DNA of 64,000 bases from Manis javanica (GCF_040802235.1 NC_133166.1:2666001-2730000); one strand, 5' to 3'; shown: positions 48,725 to 60,789, counted from the first letter of the stretch. Program-made: numbers and translations. Notes: generated from the letters alone by a model not told the origin.

Positions 48725-49195
48725 AGACTTTATGGGTTGAATTGTGTCCTCCTCAAAGATATCTTGAAGTGCAAACACCCAGTACCTCAGAATGTGATCT
48801 TATTTGGTAATAGGATCATTGCAATTGTCCTTAGTTAAGATGTTTTTATGGGAGAGTAGAGTGAGTTCTTATTCCAGTCTTATTGATGTCCTTATAAAAA
48901 GGGGAAATGGGTTAAAGACACAAAGGGAAATGTTCTTATGTGATGACAGAGATTGAGACTGGAGTGATGTATCTTCAAGCCGAAGAACACCAAGGACTGT
49001 TCATAAAAAAACAGAAGCCAGAAGACACAAGGAAGAATTCTTACTTACAGGGCTCAAGGGAAACAGGGACCTGCTGACACCTTGATTTCAGAGTTCTAGC
49101 TTCCAGAATTGTGAAAGAATAAATTTCTGTTGCTTTGATTTACCTTGTTTATGCTATTGTATTATAGCAGGCCTATAACACTAACACAGTTGGGA
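48725..49195 (+). mobile_element. MaLR-type solitary LTR fossil (MLT1-like)
   Basis: Near-complete LTR of the ERVL-MaLR kind: 'gggttgaattgtgtcctcct', 'gtacctcagaatgtgatctt', 'gtccttataaaaaggggaaa', 'ggagtgatgtatcttcaagc', 'gcttccagaattgtgaaaga' with AATAAA following, and 'attgtattatagcaggccta' near its end. No internal retroviral sequence is attached. It is ancient, shared by placental mammals at family level. A related partial copy lies about 0.3 kb upstream. Confidence 0.82.
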
Positions 49196-49199
49196 AACA

Positions 49200-51150
49200 T
49201 GAATCAAAGTTTTAACTGTTTTCAAAATGAGATTGCTGTGTGTTTTATTGCCTACTGCAGTCCTCAGAAATGTGCAGCTGACTCAGGAGCCCCCAGAAAT
49301 AGGAGAGTGAAGGTAACTGTTTTTCTGGTGGGATATCTGTGCCCTATACTAATCAGTAAAAATAAGGGGTTCGTAAGATTCAACTCAATTAGTCAATTGT
49401 TTCTTCTACCATGTAAATTTCTCAGTGGTTTCACCTTTGTAAATTTTTCTAGGAACAGGTAATATAGATAAATATATATTATATATATATTTTAAAGTTG
49501 GTTAAGGATAAAATACTTGCACTAGGATATAACATTTGCAAAGAGGTTTTATGCTATTCATTCCAAATATGGAATGCAAATATGAATCTATACATAAAAT
49601 ACACAGACCTTTAAAAAAATCATGTGGTTTTAATTTACTATGACCTCGCTCAACAAATTTGACTCTCTACAATGTTATAAAGGAGTTTTTTCTGCACTAA
49701 CATTAATAATTATATATATATTTTCATATTGACAAGCTTGTTTTAAAAATGGTGTTTCCTTTTGCATGTGTATTTAAATAAATGATTAAATATGTAAAAG
49801 AGAAAACACCATTTTTAAAGAATGAGCTTAGCACTGTTGGGAGTCAAATTGCCAAAAACTTTCTGATTCATTTATTGTTCAATAAAAATTTATTGAGTCC
49901 CCAGTTTATGTCAGGAAGTACAGATAAAGTGGCTAAAATGAGACTTCTATTTAGTTGTTTCCTTTTGTTTTTAATTCTTAATTTGTATAAGGCTTTTCTG
50001 TTCTTTACCCATTTAATTCCTGGCATTTAATTCCTCATATGTCTAGTTTCAGTGTTTCTTGTTTAACTAAAAAAGTGTATATGGCCGTGCCTGAATAATC
50101 CTCTGCATATGCCCTCATTTGTAATTCTAAACTTTAAATTTGAAGTATTTCTTCAAGCAATTTGATTTTTTTTTTGTGGAGGGACTTAATTTGATAACTT
50201 TTAATACAATATTTGCATTGGGATGAGATTTTTGTGTCCTGTCCTAATGATAGGCAATGATCAATTCATAGTCATAAGCATTTTGTTATGGTTCAGTTCA
50301 TAATCCATACTTTGAAGAAGATATGAAGAAACCAACACTTTGCCTAATTATTGCAGTTCACAGATCATCACCTTTGTCCAAACTGTGCCTGCATGGCATA
50401 TGCCATCTTAGATTGCTAGTATATGTTCACTTAATATTGGATATTTCTATCCTATCTCAATTTGAGTAGGCCACCTAGCTGTTCTGAATTTCTTTATCCA
50501 TTAGTCTACTTAAGTGCATTTCAGCAGAGCCTTTTGGTCATAGTGTATGTTAAAAACTTGAATTGTGAAAAAAAGTAGTAGTTTGACACTAAACATGAAA
50601 ATTTTTATTCAGTGATTACATTTATGAGTTATTTGATAGTGGTTAATATGCAGCATCTCGTCACAGAATTTAGAATGTCCCATGTGCCTATTGCCTGTGC
50701 ATACTATACAATATGAAAGCAATTAGGTTAACATTTCCAGTCCAGCTACAAAAGTATCTGGAAAAATACAGAAAAATGCCATTTGCTATAGTTACCATTC
50801 TTCATCTGTTGATTTTAATTGCATAATTATGGATAATTAAAAGAAACTGATGTCAGAGTTTGCTTAAGTGTTGATGATGAAACCGTCTCTTTGTATCTTA
50901 TTATAAACTCTCCATTGCAAACAGAATTCCCTATTGTAACTGCTTAAAGTGAGTTTACTTGCTAATCAGTTTCAAGGGGCCTTATTAAAATTACTGTTTT
51001 TCCAGCTTTTTCATGGGGACATAATAACTGAAGCCAATCTCAACAAACATAAAGTTTCAAGTCAAGGTTAATGAATATGTGACTTAGTTTGAGTGTGTGG
51101 AGATGATTCCTCAGGGATGGCTGTTTCCTGTATCTTGAAGCACCTTCCTT
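49200..51150. other. Intergenic, no gene seen
   Basis: AT-rich. A short antisense L2 3' end is likely at 49862-49945 ('ttcaataaaaatttattgag'). Frames at 49145-49462 and 49782-50030 have no family features. Confidence 0.5.
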
Positions 51151-51154
51151 TGGG

Positions 51155-51375
51155 GGACAAGTGCAGTGGAAAGAGGAAAGGATTTGGCAACAGATGTAGG
51201 TTTGTGCTCAGGCTTTTCTACTATCCATCTATGTACTCTTGGGGAGGTTATAAACTCTGAGCCTCCATTAAGAAATGAAAATGCCATTTATAGCACAGGG
51301 CTATTTTGAGGAGTAAACTTATTGCAGATACTAAATTGCTTTGCAAACTGTGAATTTATGCTGCTGCAATGATTA
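51155..51375 (+). repeat. MIR SINE relic
   Basis: Plus-strand MIR: 'gtgcagtggaaagaggaaag', 'tatccatctatgtactcttg', 'cagggctattttgaggagta' and 'taaattgctttgcaaactg'. Confidence 0.75.
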
Positions 51376-51394
51376 GGAATAGAATGATAATGGG

Positions 51395-51480
51395 AATAAT
51401 AACAGTGACTAAAATTTCTTAGTTATTCATTATGTGCCAGGCAAGCTACTGGAAAGGTCTGCATACATTATAATCATTAT
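51395..51480 (-). repeat. MIR/L2-like fragment
   Basis: 'tagttattcattatgtgccaggca' type sequence followed by 'ctgcatacattataatcatt', the start of a reverse MIR or L2 end. Short. Confidence 0.55.
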
Positions 51481-51530
51481 ATTCTTTACAAAACACTCTG
51501 CCTACATGTGTGGGTATACATATACATAGA

Positions 51531-51552
51531 TACACACACACACACACACACA
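51531..51552. repeat. (AC)n microsatellite
   Basis: About 11 AC units; a looser second tract lies at 51708-51720. Confidence 0.93.
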
Positions 51553-52990
51553 TATACATATATACACCAAATTCTAAATAAATTCTCAGGAATGAATTAT
51601 TAGTGTCCCTTTCAGTACCTGCAAGAAAAATCTTGCATACTTGTATTATTTGTAGTAGTATGAACATACTGACTTACATAGATAGACAAATGTGTACACA
51701 CATCTATACACACACACATATATCTTTAAAAATTATTTTATATTTAAAGCAGTTTTTATTCTCCCCCAAACAAGAACCCCACACTAACAATGAATACTAC
51801 ATCACATCAGCGCAACCCAGGGAATAATAAACTACAAAGTATATCTAAATTCTCTTATTTTTAAAGATGCACACACACCAGCTATATAGCATGTAGTTCT
51901 TTGTTCATTTTGAATTCCACCAATTTTTTTCTACTTAAGTTGCTTTCAAATTCACTGCATATTGTTCCGTAATGTTAAGCCACTATCTTGTCTGAGGGAG
52001 CTCTTGAAGTGCATCTGATTATATCAATCTTGTATATAAGACATTTCTATTGTTTCTCTTTATTACAGGACTGAGCCCAAGCCTGTTAGTGTGATCTGTG
52101 TAGACCATGGTCCTGACTGGCTTTTCCAACTTTTACTCCCTCCTGCTTTTCCCCTCCCTGTCTGCCACAGAGTTCCTCTCCTTCATTGACTGTGACTGTG
52201 CTTGTCTTTGTACGTTACATGTTACATTACGTCACACACTATGTGTCGTTAATTTACCCAAGGGTAGAAACTCTGGCAGAGTCATAACTTTCACTCCAGT
52301 GCTTCCACAGAGTGGCATGTCAAGGTATTATTTTTACTTTTTCTAGTAAATAGTGGACTAATTTGAGTAAAATTATCTAAAGAAAAAGCTGCAACATAGT
52401 AGAATATTATCATTTCTAAGCCAAACATTTCATTTCTTTATTGCCTTTTTTTATTTCAGTATTTTAAATGTATGTCTTAGTTCAACAAACTTGTAGATAA
52501 TAGACCTAAAAGTATTGTAAGTAGATTTTTTCCCATAATATTTTTTACATTTCTAGTATATAGGGGTGAAAAGTCATCAGTCTGATTCATTGATTTCCTT
52601 GGGTTCTGCTGATCACATTGTTTGTGAAGCATGCTTTTAAATTTTCCTTTAAAAAGTCTATGTCTCTTTTTTTTTCTTTGTACAAATTTTCTGGCCTCTA
52701 TGATAATAATTTCAATAGAGATATACTTATATTTTAAACCTAAAATTAATATGACTACTTACAAATTTTTATCCTTTTGCTAACATTATTTTATAATAAA
52801 TGTTTCATTATGAACATTTTCAAATATACACAGAATTAGAAGTTTTGATATAATAATCCCCCTTCATAACACCCAAAGTTATTTTGAAGTAAATCCCAGA
52901 CCTCACACCATTTCATCTACTGATGTTGTCCAAGCAAAGACCACCAGGAACAAATATCTAGTCAAAGTTGTGTCACTGTTGCTTGTTTTC
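51553..52990. other. Intergenic, no gene seen
   Basis: No gene recognised. Sequence at about 52800-52930 ('ttgaagtaaatcccagacct') resembles an old LINE 3' region but is too diverged to name. The frame 52107-52346 has no family features. Confidence 0.45.
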
Positions 52991-52997
52991 ATGCAAA

Positions 52998-53888
52998 CAA
53001 AACAACAAAGTGAAAGGTAACCTATGTAATGGGAGAAAATATTTGAAAACTATATATCTGATATCCAACTTAAGAGAAGAGGTAAGGACTTGAATAGACA
53101 TTTATGCAAAGAAGGCTACAAATGGCCCACAGGTGTATGAAAACATGGTTAGCATCACTAATCATCAAGGAAATGCAAACCAAAACCACAGTGAGGTATT
53201 ACATCAGTTTGGATGACTGTTATAAAAAAAAAGAGATAAGGGTTGATGAAGATGTGGAGAAACTCAAATCTTGGAACATGATTGGTGGGAATATAAAATG
53301 GTATCACTGCTATGGAAAACAGTCCAGAGGTTACTAAGAAAATGAAAATAAACCTACCATGTCATTTATCTTCCTACTTCTGGATATATATCCAAAAGGA
53401 TCTCGAAGAGAGATCTGCACCCTTATGTTCATTGCATCGTTATTCACAAGAGCAATTATGTAGAAACAAATTAAATGCCCACCGATGGGTGATGGACAAA
53501 GAAAATGTGGTATATACCTACAATGGACTCTCACTCAGTCTTAAAATGAAGGAAATTCTGCCGTTTGTGACAGTATGGATGAACATAGAGGACATTATGC
53601 TAAGTGAAATAAGCCAGTCACAGAAAGACAGATACTGCCTGATTCTATTTCTCTGAGTTATGTAAAAGAGCCAAATTCATAGAAACAGTAGAATGGTGCT
53701 TGCCAGGGACTTGGGGAGAGGGAAATGAGAATGGTTCAAGGGATAGAAAGGGTCAGTTATACAATGTGAGTTACTTCTAGGGAGCTGCTATACCACATTT
53801 TGACAATGATTAACAATACTATTGTGCACTTACAATTTGCTAAGAGTGTAGATCTCATGTTAAGTGTTCTCGCCACCATCAAAAAAAG
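52998..53888 (+). mobile_element. Old L1 remnant, ORF2 3' part plus 3' UTR
   Basis: Runs through the last third of L1 ORF2 ('atgggagaaaatatttgaaa', 'tcactaatcatcaaggaaat', 'gaagatgtggagaaactcaa', 'gacattatgctaagtgaaat') into a 3' UTR ending 'gatctcatgttaagtgttct' and an A-rich tail. Substitutions and indels are much more frequent than in the L1 at 22.6 kb, so it is older. The open frames 53104-53656 are what survives of ORF2 in pieces. The 5' part is absent. Confidence 0.88.
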
Positions 53889-54374
53889 TAACAGAAAGAA
53901 AGTGTGGTATCACAAGCAATGAGAGAGATAGTGTACAACGTTTTCAAATTTGAGAGGAAATCCAACTAAGAATTGAAAAATGCTATTTGTATTTATCAAA
54001 AGCAAGATAGATAAACTCTAAAAAACTGGCTTCAGTGGTGGAGGGAAAAGCTGGATGGGAAAAGGTAAAAGATTGTGAGGACTGGAAGCAAAAGGCAGCT
54101 TTTCCAAGATTATGGCTACTACTAAGAGTTTTGTTTTACACACACACACATATCTAGCAATGTAGGGCATTTACTAGATTTGAAAATATTTTTCTGGTTT
54201 GAAATTCGATGAGAAATTAGATTTTACCATTAACAAAAAGACATTTCCCTTTTGGTATAGATTTCACCAAGATGGAGTCTCAAATTGTTTCAGAGATATT
54301 TCTGTTTCTCAGGTAGATGTCTTTGCTGTAACTTGGCTTTATTTATCATTTTAATTTGTCTTACTTTTTTTTTT

Positions 54375-54513
54375 GAGAGGGCATCTCTCATATTTGTTTA
54401 TCAAATGGTTGTTAACAACAATAAAATTTATATAGGGGACTCAATGCACAATCATTAATCAACCCCAAGCCTAATTCTCAACAATCTCCAATCTTCTGTA
54501 GCATAATGAACAA
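54375..54513 (-). mobile_element. Truncated L1-type 3' tail, minus strand
   Basis: The sequence after a T-run, 'gagagggcatctctcatatt', through 'gggactcaatgcacaatcat' and 'aatctccaatcttctgtagc', is the same as the start of the element at 63583. Read on the minus strand it ends in a poly-A tail with AATAAA-like context. A 13-bp direct repeat (gtcttactttttt, 54358-54370 and 54514-54526) flanks it, although one side overlaps element sequence of similar composition. It is a short, 5'-truncated insertion next to a MIR. Confidence 0.8.
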
Positions 54514-54529
54514 GTCTTACTTTTTTAAG

Positions 54530-54735
54530 CAAATATATTTTGAACACTTACTACTTATCATGGAGTTTACTGTGTCATTCTCCTACATTAACTTATTTGA
54601 TGCAAAAACATAAGAGAGTTACTATTGTTACTTGACTTCACAATTGAGGACTGAGGCTTAAGACTGTGGACATTGTCCAAAATCTCCTAAGTAAGTTACT
54701 CAGGATTTAAGTGCTATTCTTATCCTTTCATAGAA
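54530..54735 (-). repeat. MIR SINE relic
   Basis: Reverse MIR: 'tattttgaacacttactact', 'attgaggactgaggcttaag' and 'aatctcctaagtaagttact', in order. Confidence 0.7.
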
Positions 54736-54739
54736 CTTG

Positions 54740-55780
54740 AATTGTTATTCAGATGAACTAAGGTTTATGGTCTTTTTATGTTGCTTCCACTCATATAGCC
54801 TGCCTATCTTTGCCTTCATGGAAGTTGATTGGTTTACTTGAAGTATGGTTCCTTCAGGAATATAGATAATTAAAATATATATATTTTTTAAACTTCACAG
54901 TATGATTTGTCTAGCTTATCTTACTTTGAGAGAAATAAGGGAAGGGACTATTACAACTATCTGCTATCTCTAGAGGTTCAAGTTTAGACCCAAAGGGACC
55001 TAGGAACAAATAAATCACCCAAGCAATTTCAGAAGGAGCTCACTGGGAGCCAGAATCTTTGCTAGGTAGGTGAGTCACATGGAGTTTGCAAATGGAGTGA
55101 ACTGTCAGCCCTTCATCCATACCAAGCTTCCATTAGAAACCTTTCTCCTTGGTGAGCTGTGGTATTAAATGGATGCAGTCTGCTTTTAGAGATAACACCT
55201 CTACCATCCCAACTGCATTTCTTACTTTCATACTCTCTGCTTTCCAGTACTTTCAAAGGATACTTACTTACAGTTAAAATACTATTTTATTAATCTGTAT
55301 CTCCCTGTCCTCCACTCCCTCCCTCCCTCTTTCCCTCCTTCTCCTTATCTCTCTTTCACACAGTCTTAAATGACCTCACATTGAATTAATCATATGATCT
55401 CCTAGAGTTGCCTTCCATCCCCATTATTACCCTCAAAAACATTTGTTACTGTATGGCTGATGGAGGAGGTCTAAGAGGGAAGGTGTGATTTCCTGTCTAA
55501 AATTCTTTTATGACGATGGGTCACCAAGAACAGCACTACACTTAAGTGCTGGTAAGAAATTTTTTAAGTCCAAGTCCCACCTTGGCATTTGGATCTTAAC
55601 ACAAGGTTAAGATTTCCCTCTTGAATAATGGACACTCAATGTAATTTTTAATTCCTGACATATAGTAGACAACCACAGGTATTTCATTTTTCTAATATTG
55701 TTTCTCATAGCCTTCAAACAGGGCTCTAAGGCAATCAGTTTCTAACCAGTGCTTCCTAAGGCTTTGCATGTCAGGTTATG
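54740..55780. other. Intergenic, no gene seen
   Basis: Includes a C/T-rich simple tract at about 55308-55345 (ccctccctccctc). No gene recognised. Confidence 0.5.
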
Positions 55781-55784
55781 CTGT

Positions 55785-56035
55785 TTGCATGTGCTTTGGG
55801 CTGCCTGGCGGGAGCAGCTGGCGGCTCAAGCAGTCGCAAATGTGCACACATACTGTGCACCGGGGGTACACACAGTGCCTCTGCCGGTCAGTCGGGCAAG
55901 CTCCAGTGAAGAAAGAAACCAAGTGTGGTATAGCCCCAAAAGGAAGGATGCCTGGTTTGGAAAAGCCATAGAGACACTGACAAAGCACAGGGCAGGACCT
56001 GGATAACACCAGGCAGTGAGTCGGGAATATTTTGA
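55785..56035. other. Local GC- and CpG-rich islet, unassigned
   Basis: The region has CpGs in ctggcggg, tggcggct, agtcgca, caccggg, tgccggtc and gtcgggc, far above the AT-rich surroundings. Three overlapping open frames (55749-56009) reflect composition, not a recognised protein. A fragment of a younger retroelement or a retrocopied exon is possible. It is too short for a housekeeping CpG island. Confidence 0.4.
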
Positions 56036-56039
56036 TTAA

Positions 56040-56530
56040 CAGAGCAGTGGATAAGAGAGAGGAGGCTTCCTGATATCCATTTCTTCTTCCTTATTAGCGA
56101 ACACTTTTTCTGTGCAAATCATTGCCATTGTGTTGATTGCCAAGAGTGTAGAAACATCAGAGCCATGTTCCTAATCCTTGATAAGCAAGACAAACCTTGT
56201 AAGAATTAGTATAAAAGAGAGTAAATTGAATTAAATTAATTCACTCTGCAACTGTATTTTGAGACTCTAGATGGTCAAAATAGAATCTACAAAGACTAAT
56301 AGAGAACCAAATAAATGAAGTTGCTGTAATTAGACAACTACCAAAAAGGGCTAAAAATGTTAATTACTGACTATTTTGGTACTCACTAAAATAATTAGAA
56401 AAACCAGTATTTTCCTCATCAGAAATAGTTAACAGCTACAATTTTCACCAATACTTTAAACAGGTACAAGAGATATAAGTTTGAAAGTGTGGCTGTTCTC
56501 TGCTTGCATTCTAATCTGTGAATGCAATCT
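56040..56530. other. Intergenic, no gene seen
   Basis: AT-rich sequence without recognised features. Confidence 0.5.
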
Positions 56531-56532
56531 TT

Positions 56533-56702
56533 AAGCTACTTATTCTCAAATAGGGCTGTACGCTGGAACCACTCAGGGAGCTTTAAAAATCCTGATGCCT
56601 GGATCTGGCCCAGATGTTCAGATTAAATTGGTAGGGGTTCCCCTGGCACTGAAATGTTGAAAACTCCATAGGTGATTCCAATGTGCAGTGAAGTTTAAAA
56701 CA
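56533..56702 (+). mobile_element. MER5A hAT-type DNA transposon relic
   Basis: Shows the MER5A order: 'ggaaccactcagggagcttt', 'aaaaatcctgatgcctggat', and the inverted end 'taggtgattccaatgtgcag' then 'tgaagttta'. About 170 bp and nearly full length for this non-autonomous element. Ancient. Confidence 0.85.
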
Positions 56703-56704
56703 AA

Positions 56705-59035
56705 AATTTCTCTAGAAAAGACACAATCAAACAAGAGACAGCAGTGCTTATTAAAGAAATCTTTGGGTAAAAGGTGTCAATGATTTTAAGAACTTCCCCT
56801 CAAAATTGACAGAGACGTGAAAATAACTGGATAAATGGTGAAACTTTGGGCTGGTCAGGATAACCAACGAAAACTCACTGGAGACTATGAGGAAGAAAAT
56901 TTACTCTTAAAAAATTAGAGGAACCAATAAAGAAAAAAGCTAGAGAGTTGGAAGGTGGATGCAAAATCATAAATGCTGTAATTTATGAGCACTTGAACAG
57001 ACTTTTGTAGGTAATTTAGTTTCCATGTGATTTTTAAGTTTGTTGAATTTGAAATACAACCCCCACCTTAATACACAACTACAGTGTTAACTTTGTCAAT
57101 ATTGTGGTGCTTACATATTCCACTTAATAGTAAATACCTGACATATTTAATGTTCTCATTAATGTATTTATCTTTTCATATGACCCCTTTAATTTGGTTT
57201 GGCATATACCTGGGAACCACCACAAATCCTGAGCTCATACAATAGCAGTAACACAAGAAACTCTAATGTGTAAATGATGTTTGTTATTTCAAGTAAATAT
57301 TATGAGAAATTATAAATAAGTCTCTTCCTCTGACACTGATTTTCACTGAAGTTCTGCTTTACTTTTACACTGTATGGTAGTCTTATAATTATTTGCAATT
57401 AAGTTTCAATTCCTAACTTCACAGCTGGATTTGAAGTAAAAGGCTTTGTAAGGAAAAAAAATTGAGTAAGTGTAAGCCCTACATGTAAGCAAGAGAACTC
57501 TCAAATGAATATTCTTGAGTGAAAGAGCTTTTACCAGGAAGGACAGCATTACATAATAACTGTAGAAGTTCAGCATCCACCACTTTCACTTTAGCAAAGT
57601 ACATGGAAAGCTTAGCAATCTCAGTAAACTACAGCTTTCATGTTTGTATTCTCTAAGTTTTCAACATTTTGCTTGCTGCTAAGAGAAAACAGATGCATCT
57701 GCTACTTTGTACTATCCCAGTGATTCAAGCTGAAGAAGAAAGCCACCCCACTTTGGGTAGCATACCATTATAATTAGGAGTAATCAGGGCCCTGCTTTCA
57801 AACACACCCAGCCACATGCATATCATACCATCTCCTATATGTGACCATAGTTATAAGCCTGTATTTTTTCAGTTGTTAATAAAAGATGATGGGATAGAAC
57901 CATCCTCACAGTGTTAGTAAGAGAGTGTCATTAAGTTAATTCATATATTGCAAGTAAGTAAAATATTTACCTTGAGTGAAGGCAGCACTCAAATGCAACA
58001 GATGAACAATAACAGTAGTAATAAATAAAACTTGAAATATGAAGGTGTTAGATGTGAATTCTCAAGGACCCTTTCTTTCTTAACATTTTATGGTTCCATT
58101 TTGTGGAAAATAAAGCCAGGAGCAAAATTAAATTCAAATAAGCTAATAGTGGGCTTTATGAGACCAGTCCTCTTTTTCAGGACTGGCAGAAAGGTAAATA
58201 ATTACAATTATTCTGAAGCACGCCACAGAAACTCTATCTACGTATATAAGTTTCCATAAAACTTTGTGTACAACTACTTTTTTTCTTTAGGATGTATGGC
58301 TAAAAGTGAAACTTACTAGAGTAAGAGTTTTGCATATTTTATGCCCTTGAAATATTATGGGGAAAGATGTTTATGTACAGATAGTGTAGAATAGTAATTT
58401 ATCTGATAAATAGCTTAATATTAATCCTGGTCAACACACTTCCACCTATGATGCATTATGAATTGGAAAAAAATTGTAAGTCTCTTTAATTCCTATCTGA
58501 GCCAAATTGTGTCTTTTCCCCTATTTCTGATTAATTTTCTTTTAGTTTCTGTAGTCTCAAGTACATTATAAAAGTGGGGAAGGGGATATAGGAAAGCGAC
58601 TAAGTCATAGTAGATCATTTTGATATTTTTGAAGACTGGGAAGATGCACAAAATCGAAAAACAGGGGACTATCACCATCACGCCATTTATGAATTACATA
58701 TTTGTACATATTTGTACTGCCTCTTTATACATACATAGAAAAACTCGTCACAGTGAAAATACTGAAGTACTGCTAGTATTAGTTGTCTCAAGTGTTTTCT
58801 TACAAATAGTATTTAACTTTTAACCAGAATCCCCCTTATTTCCTAAAACTATAAAGCCAAATAACAGTGAAGAAGGCTATTCTGAGAGCAAGAGACGCCT
58901 GTCCCTGGGCCAAGAATGGCATGTCATCAGAGAGCAAAGGTGCACTTTTTGCCCACAAGATGACACGATTCAAGGTAAGAAGACACTAGTGATCATTTTC
59001 CCCCAACACTGGCAGGGGCTGTGAAAAGCATCAAT
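56705..59035. other. Intergenic upstream of OR5R1, no gene seen
   Basis: About 2.3 kb without a recognised gene. The region likely contains the OR5R1 promoter and upstream exon, but I cannot place them. Frames 58032-58259 and 58493-58823 lack family features. Confidence 0.5.
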
Positions 59036-59069
59036 TTTATTCAACTTGCAGCAAATTCTGCCAGAATAA
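59036..59069 (+). promoter_or_regulatory. Candidate splice acceptor before OR5R1
   Basis: 'ttttattcaacttgcag' ends in AG at 59050-59051, 18 nt before the ATG, the same spacing as in the inverted OR at 45.2 kb. Confidence 0.5.
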
Positions 59070-60029
59070 ATGGCTGAAGTTAATATCAGTTATGTCACTG
59101 AATTCGTTCTCAAGGGAATTACAGACCGGCCAGAGCTTCAGGCCCCGTGCTTCGTGGTGTTTTTACTCGTCTATGTGGCCACAGTGCTGGGCAACCTTGG
59201 CTTGATTACCTTAATCAGGATTGATGCTCGGCTCCACACACCGATGTACTATTTCCTCAGTCACTTGGCCTTCGTTGACCTTTGTTACTCCTCTGCCATC
59301 ACACCGAAGATGATGGTGAACTTTGTGGTGGAATGCAACACTATTCCTTTCCATGCTTGTGCAACACAACTGGGCTGTTTTCTCACCTTTATGATCACCG
59401 AGTGTTTCCTTTTAGCTTCCATGGCCTATGACCGCTATGTGGCCATCTGCAGTCCCCTGCATTACTCAATGCTGATGTCAACAAAAGTCTGCATTCAGTT
59501 AGTGGCAGTCCCATACATATACAGCTTTCTGGTTGCCCTATTCCACACCATCGTCACCTTCCGTCTAACTTACTGTGGCCCCAATGTAATCAACCATTTC
59601 TACTGCGATGACCTCCCTCTCTTGGCTCTGGCCTGCTCAGACACTCACATGAAAGAAATTCTCATCTTTGCCTTTGCTGGTTTTGATATGATCTGTTCCT
59701 CTTCCATTGTCCTCACCTCCTACATCTTCATCGTCACCGCCATTCTAAGGATCCGCTCGACTCAGGGGCGACGCAAGGCCATTTCTACCTGTGGCTCCCA
59801 TGTGGTGGTTGTCACTATTTTCTATGGCACACTTATCTTTATGTACCTACAGCCCAAATCAAACCACTCCCTGGACACAGACAAAATGGCATCTGTGTTT
59901 TACACAGTGGTGATCCCCATGTTGAACCCCCTAATCTACAGTCTAAGGAACAAAGAGGTGAAAGAGGCCTGGAAGAAAGGCTTGGATAACGGTTGTGAAA
60001 CCTTAAAGATATTAAAATTAAGAAAATAA
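59070..60029 (+). CDS. OR5R1: Olfactory receptor OR5R1
   Basis: A complete 319-residue odorant receptor. It starts [20 protein letters not shown] with an N5-I-S sequon. It has GNLGL in TM1, [21 protein letters not shown] in the TM2 region, [15 protein letters not shown] (from about 118), [16 protein letters not shown] in loop 2, [18 protein letters not shown] at TM6, and [13 protein letters not shown] before [12 protein letters not shown]. From memory this is human OR5R1 along its length, including the distinctive [11 protein letters not shown] and TQGRRKAIS segments. My recollection is that human OR5R1 has Cys in the DRY motif and lacks the sequon; both are intact here, so this copy looks functional. 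AATAAA overlaps the stop (60028-60033) and recurs at 60035-60040. It lies 13.9 kb from the inverted OR, whose TM6-TM7 region is similar. Confidence 0.95.
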   Translation: MAEVNISYVTEFVLKGITDRPELQAPCFVVFLLVYVATVLGNLGLITLIRIDARLHTPMYYFLSHLAFVDLCYSSAITPKMMVNFVVECNTIPFHACATQLGCFLTFMITECFLLASMAYDRYVAICSPLHYSMLMSTKVCIQLVAVPYIYSFLVALFHTIVTFRLTYCGPNVINHFYCDDLPLLALACSDTHMKEILIFAFAGFDMICSSSIVLTSYIFIVTAILRIRSTQGRRKAISTCGSHVVVVTIFYGTLIFMYLQPKSNHSLDTDKMASVFYTVVIPMLNPLIYSLRNKEVKEAWKKGLDNGCETLKILKLRK

Positions 60030-60317
60030 TAAAGAATAAATGCTTTATTAAATACAGGAAGGGAAATAAGTGAAACTTTCTGTTGTTGACATTTCTTGTC
60101 ATTCTTTCCTAATGAAAATGTGATGGCTACTTCCACAGACCTTGACCTCTTCTCACTGGATCCAGGCCAATCCTGGGAAGTCAGTATAATTCAAAGTACG
60201 ATTCAGGCCATTATCAAGCCTTTACAGACCACGCAAGTTGTGCTCAAACATGTCCTCAAACACCCATATGTGTATCTCAAGCAAAGGCAGTTGCATGTTT
60301 TTGTTAGAATTCAGAAC

Positions 60318-60535
60318 TCTGAAACTAAGTCTGCCTGAGTTTTAATGCTATTTTCTTCCCTTACTAGCTGTACAACCCTGGACAATTGACCTGAGGTCTG
60401 TGGTTCTGTTTCCAATTCTGGAAAATGATGGGACCCAACTCATTGGTTTGTTTTGAAGATTAAATAGGTTAATATCTACAGAACACTTAGAACAGTGTCC
60501 TGTGATAATAAATGCTATTTAAGTGTTTCTTATAT
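60318..60535 (+). repeat. MIR SINE relic
   Basis: Plus-strand MIR: 'ttactagctgtacaaccctg', 'tctgtttccaattctggaaa', 'aacacttagaacagtgtcct' and 'gataataaatgctatttaag'. Confidence 0.8.
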
Positions 60536-60609
60536 AAATGTTTGTTATATATCCTTAAAGATAATCTGTTGAATTCTCAAAGGCTTTTCAGTCTTTAAGT
60601 AAGAGGGAC

Positions 60610-60785
60610 AAGGCCTAGTTAAGTTTCTACCACCTGCCAGGCCCTTAATCAAATAGTTTTGCTTCATACAATTACACAAATCTAAAAGAAGTGTGAGGTT
60701 CCACCTTTGGGCCTCAATTATTCATAAATTGCCTAAGTTCATATAAGTGGTAATGTGAAAATTCTAAATGCGAATTCAAGTCTAT
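60610..60785 (-). repeat. MIR SINE relic
   Basis: Reverse MIR: 'accacctgccaggcccttaa', 'tgcttcatacaattacacaa' and 'cctaagttcatataagtggt'. Confidence 0.6.
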
Positions 60786-60789
60786 GGGT

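Noticed and set aside
53104-53656. Two overlapping open frames resembling a reverse transcriptase tail
   Set aside because: They are pieces of an old, 5'-truncated L1 ORF2.
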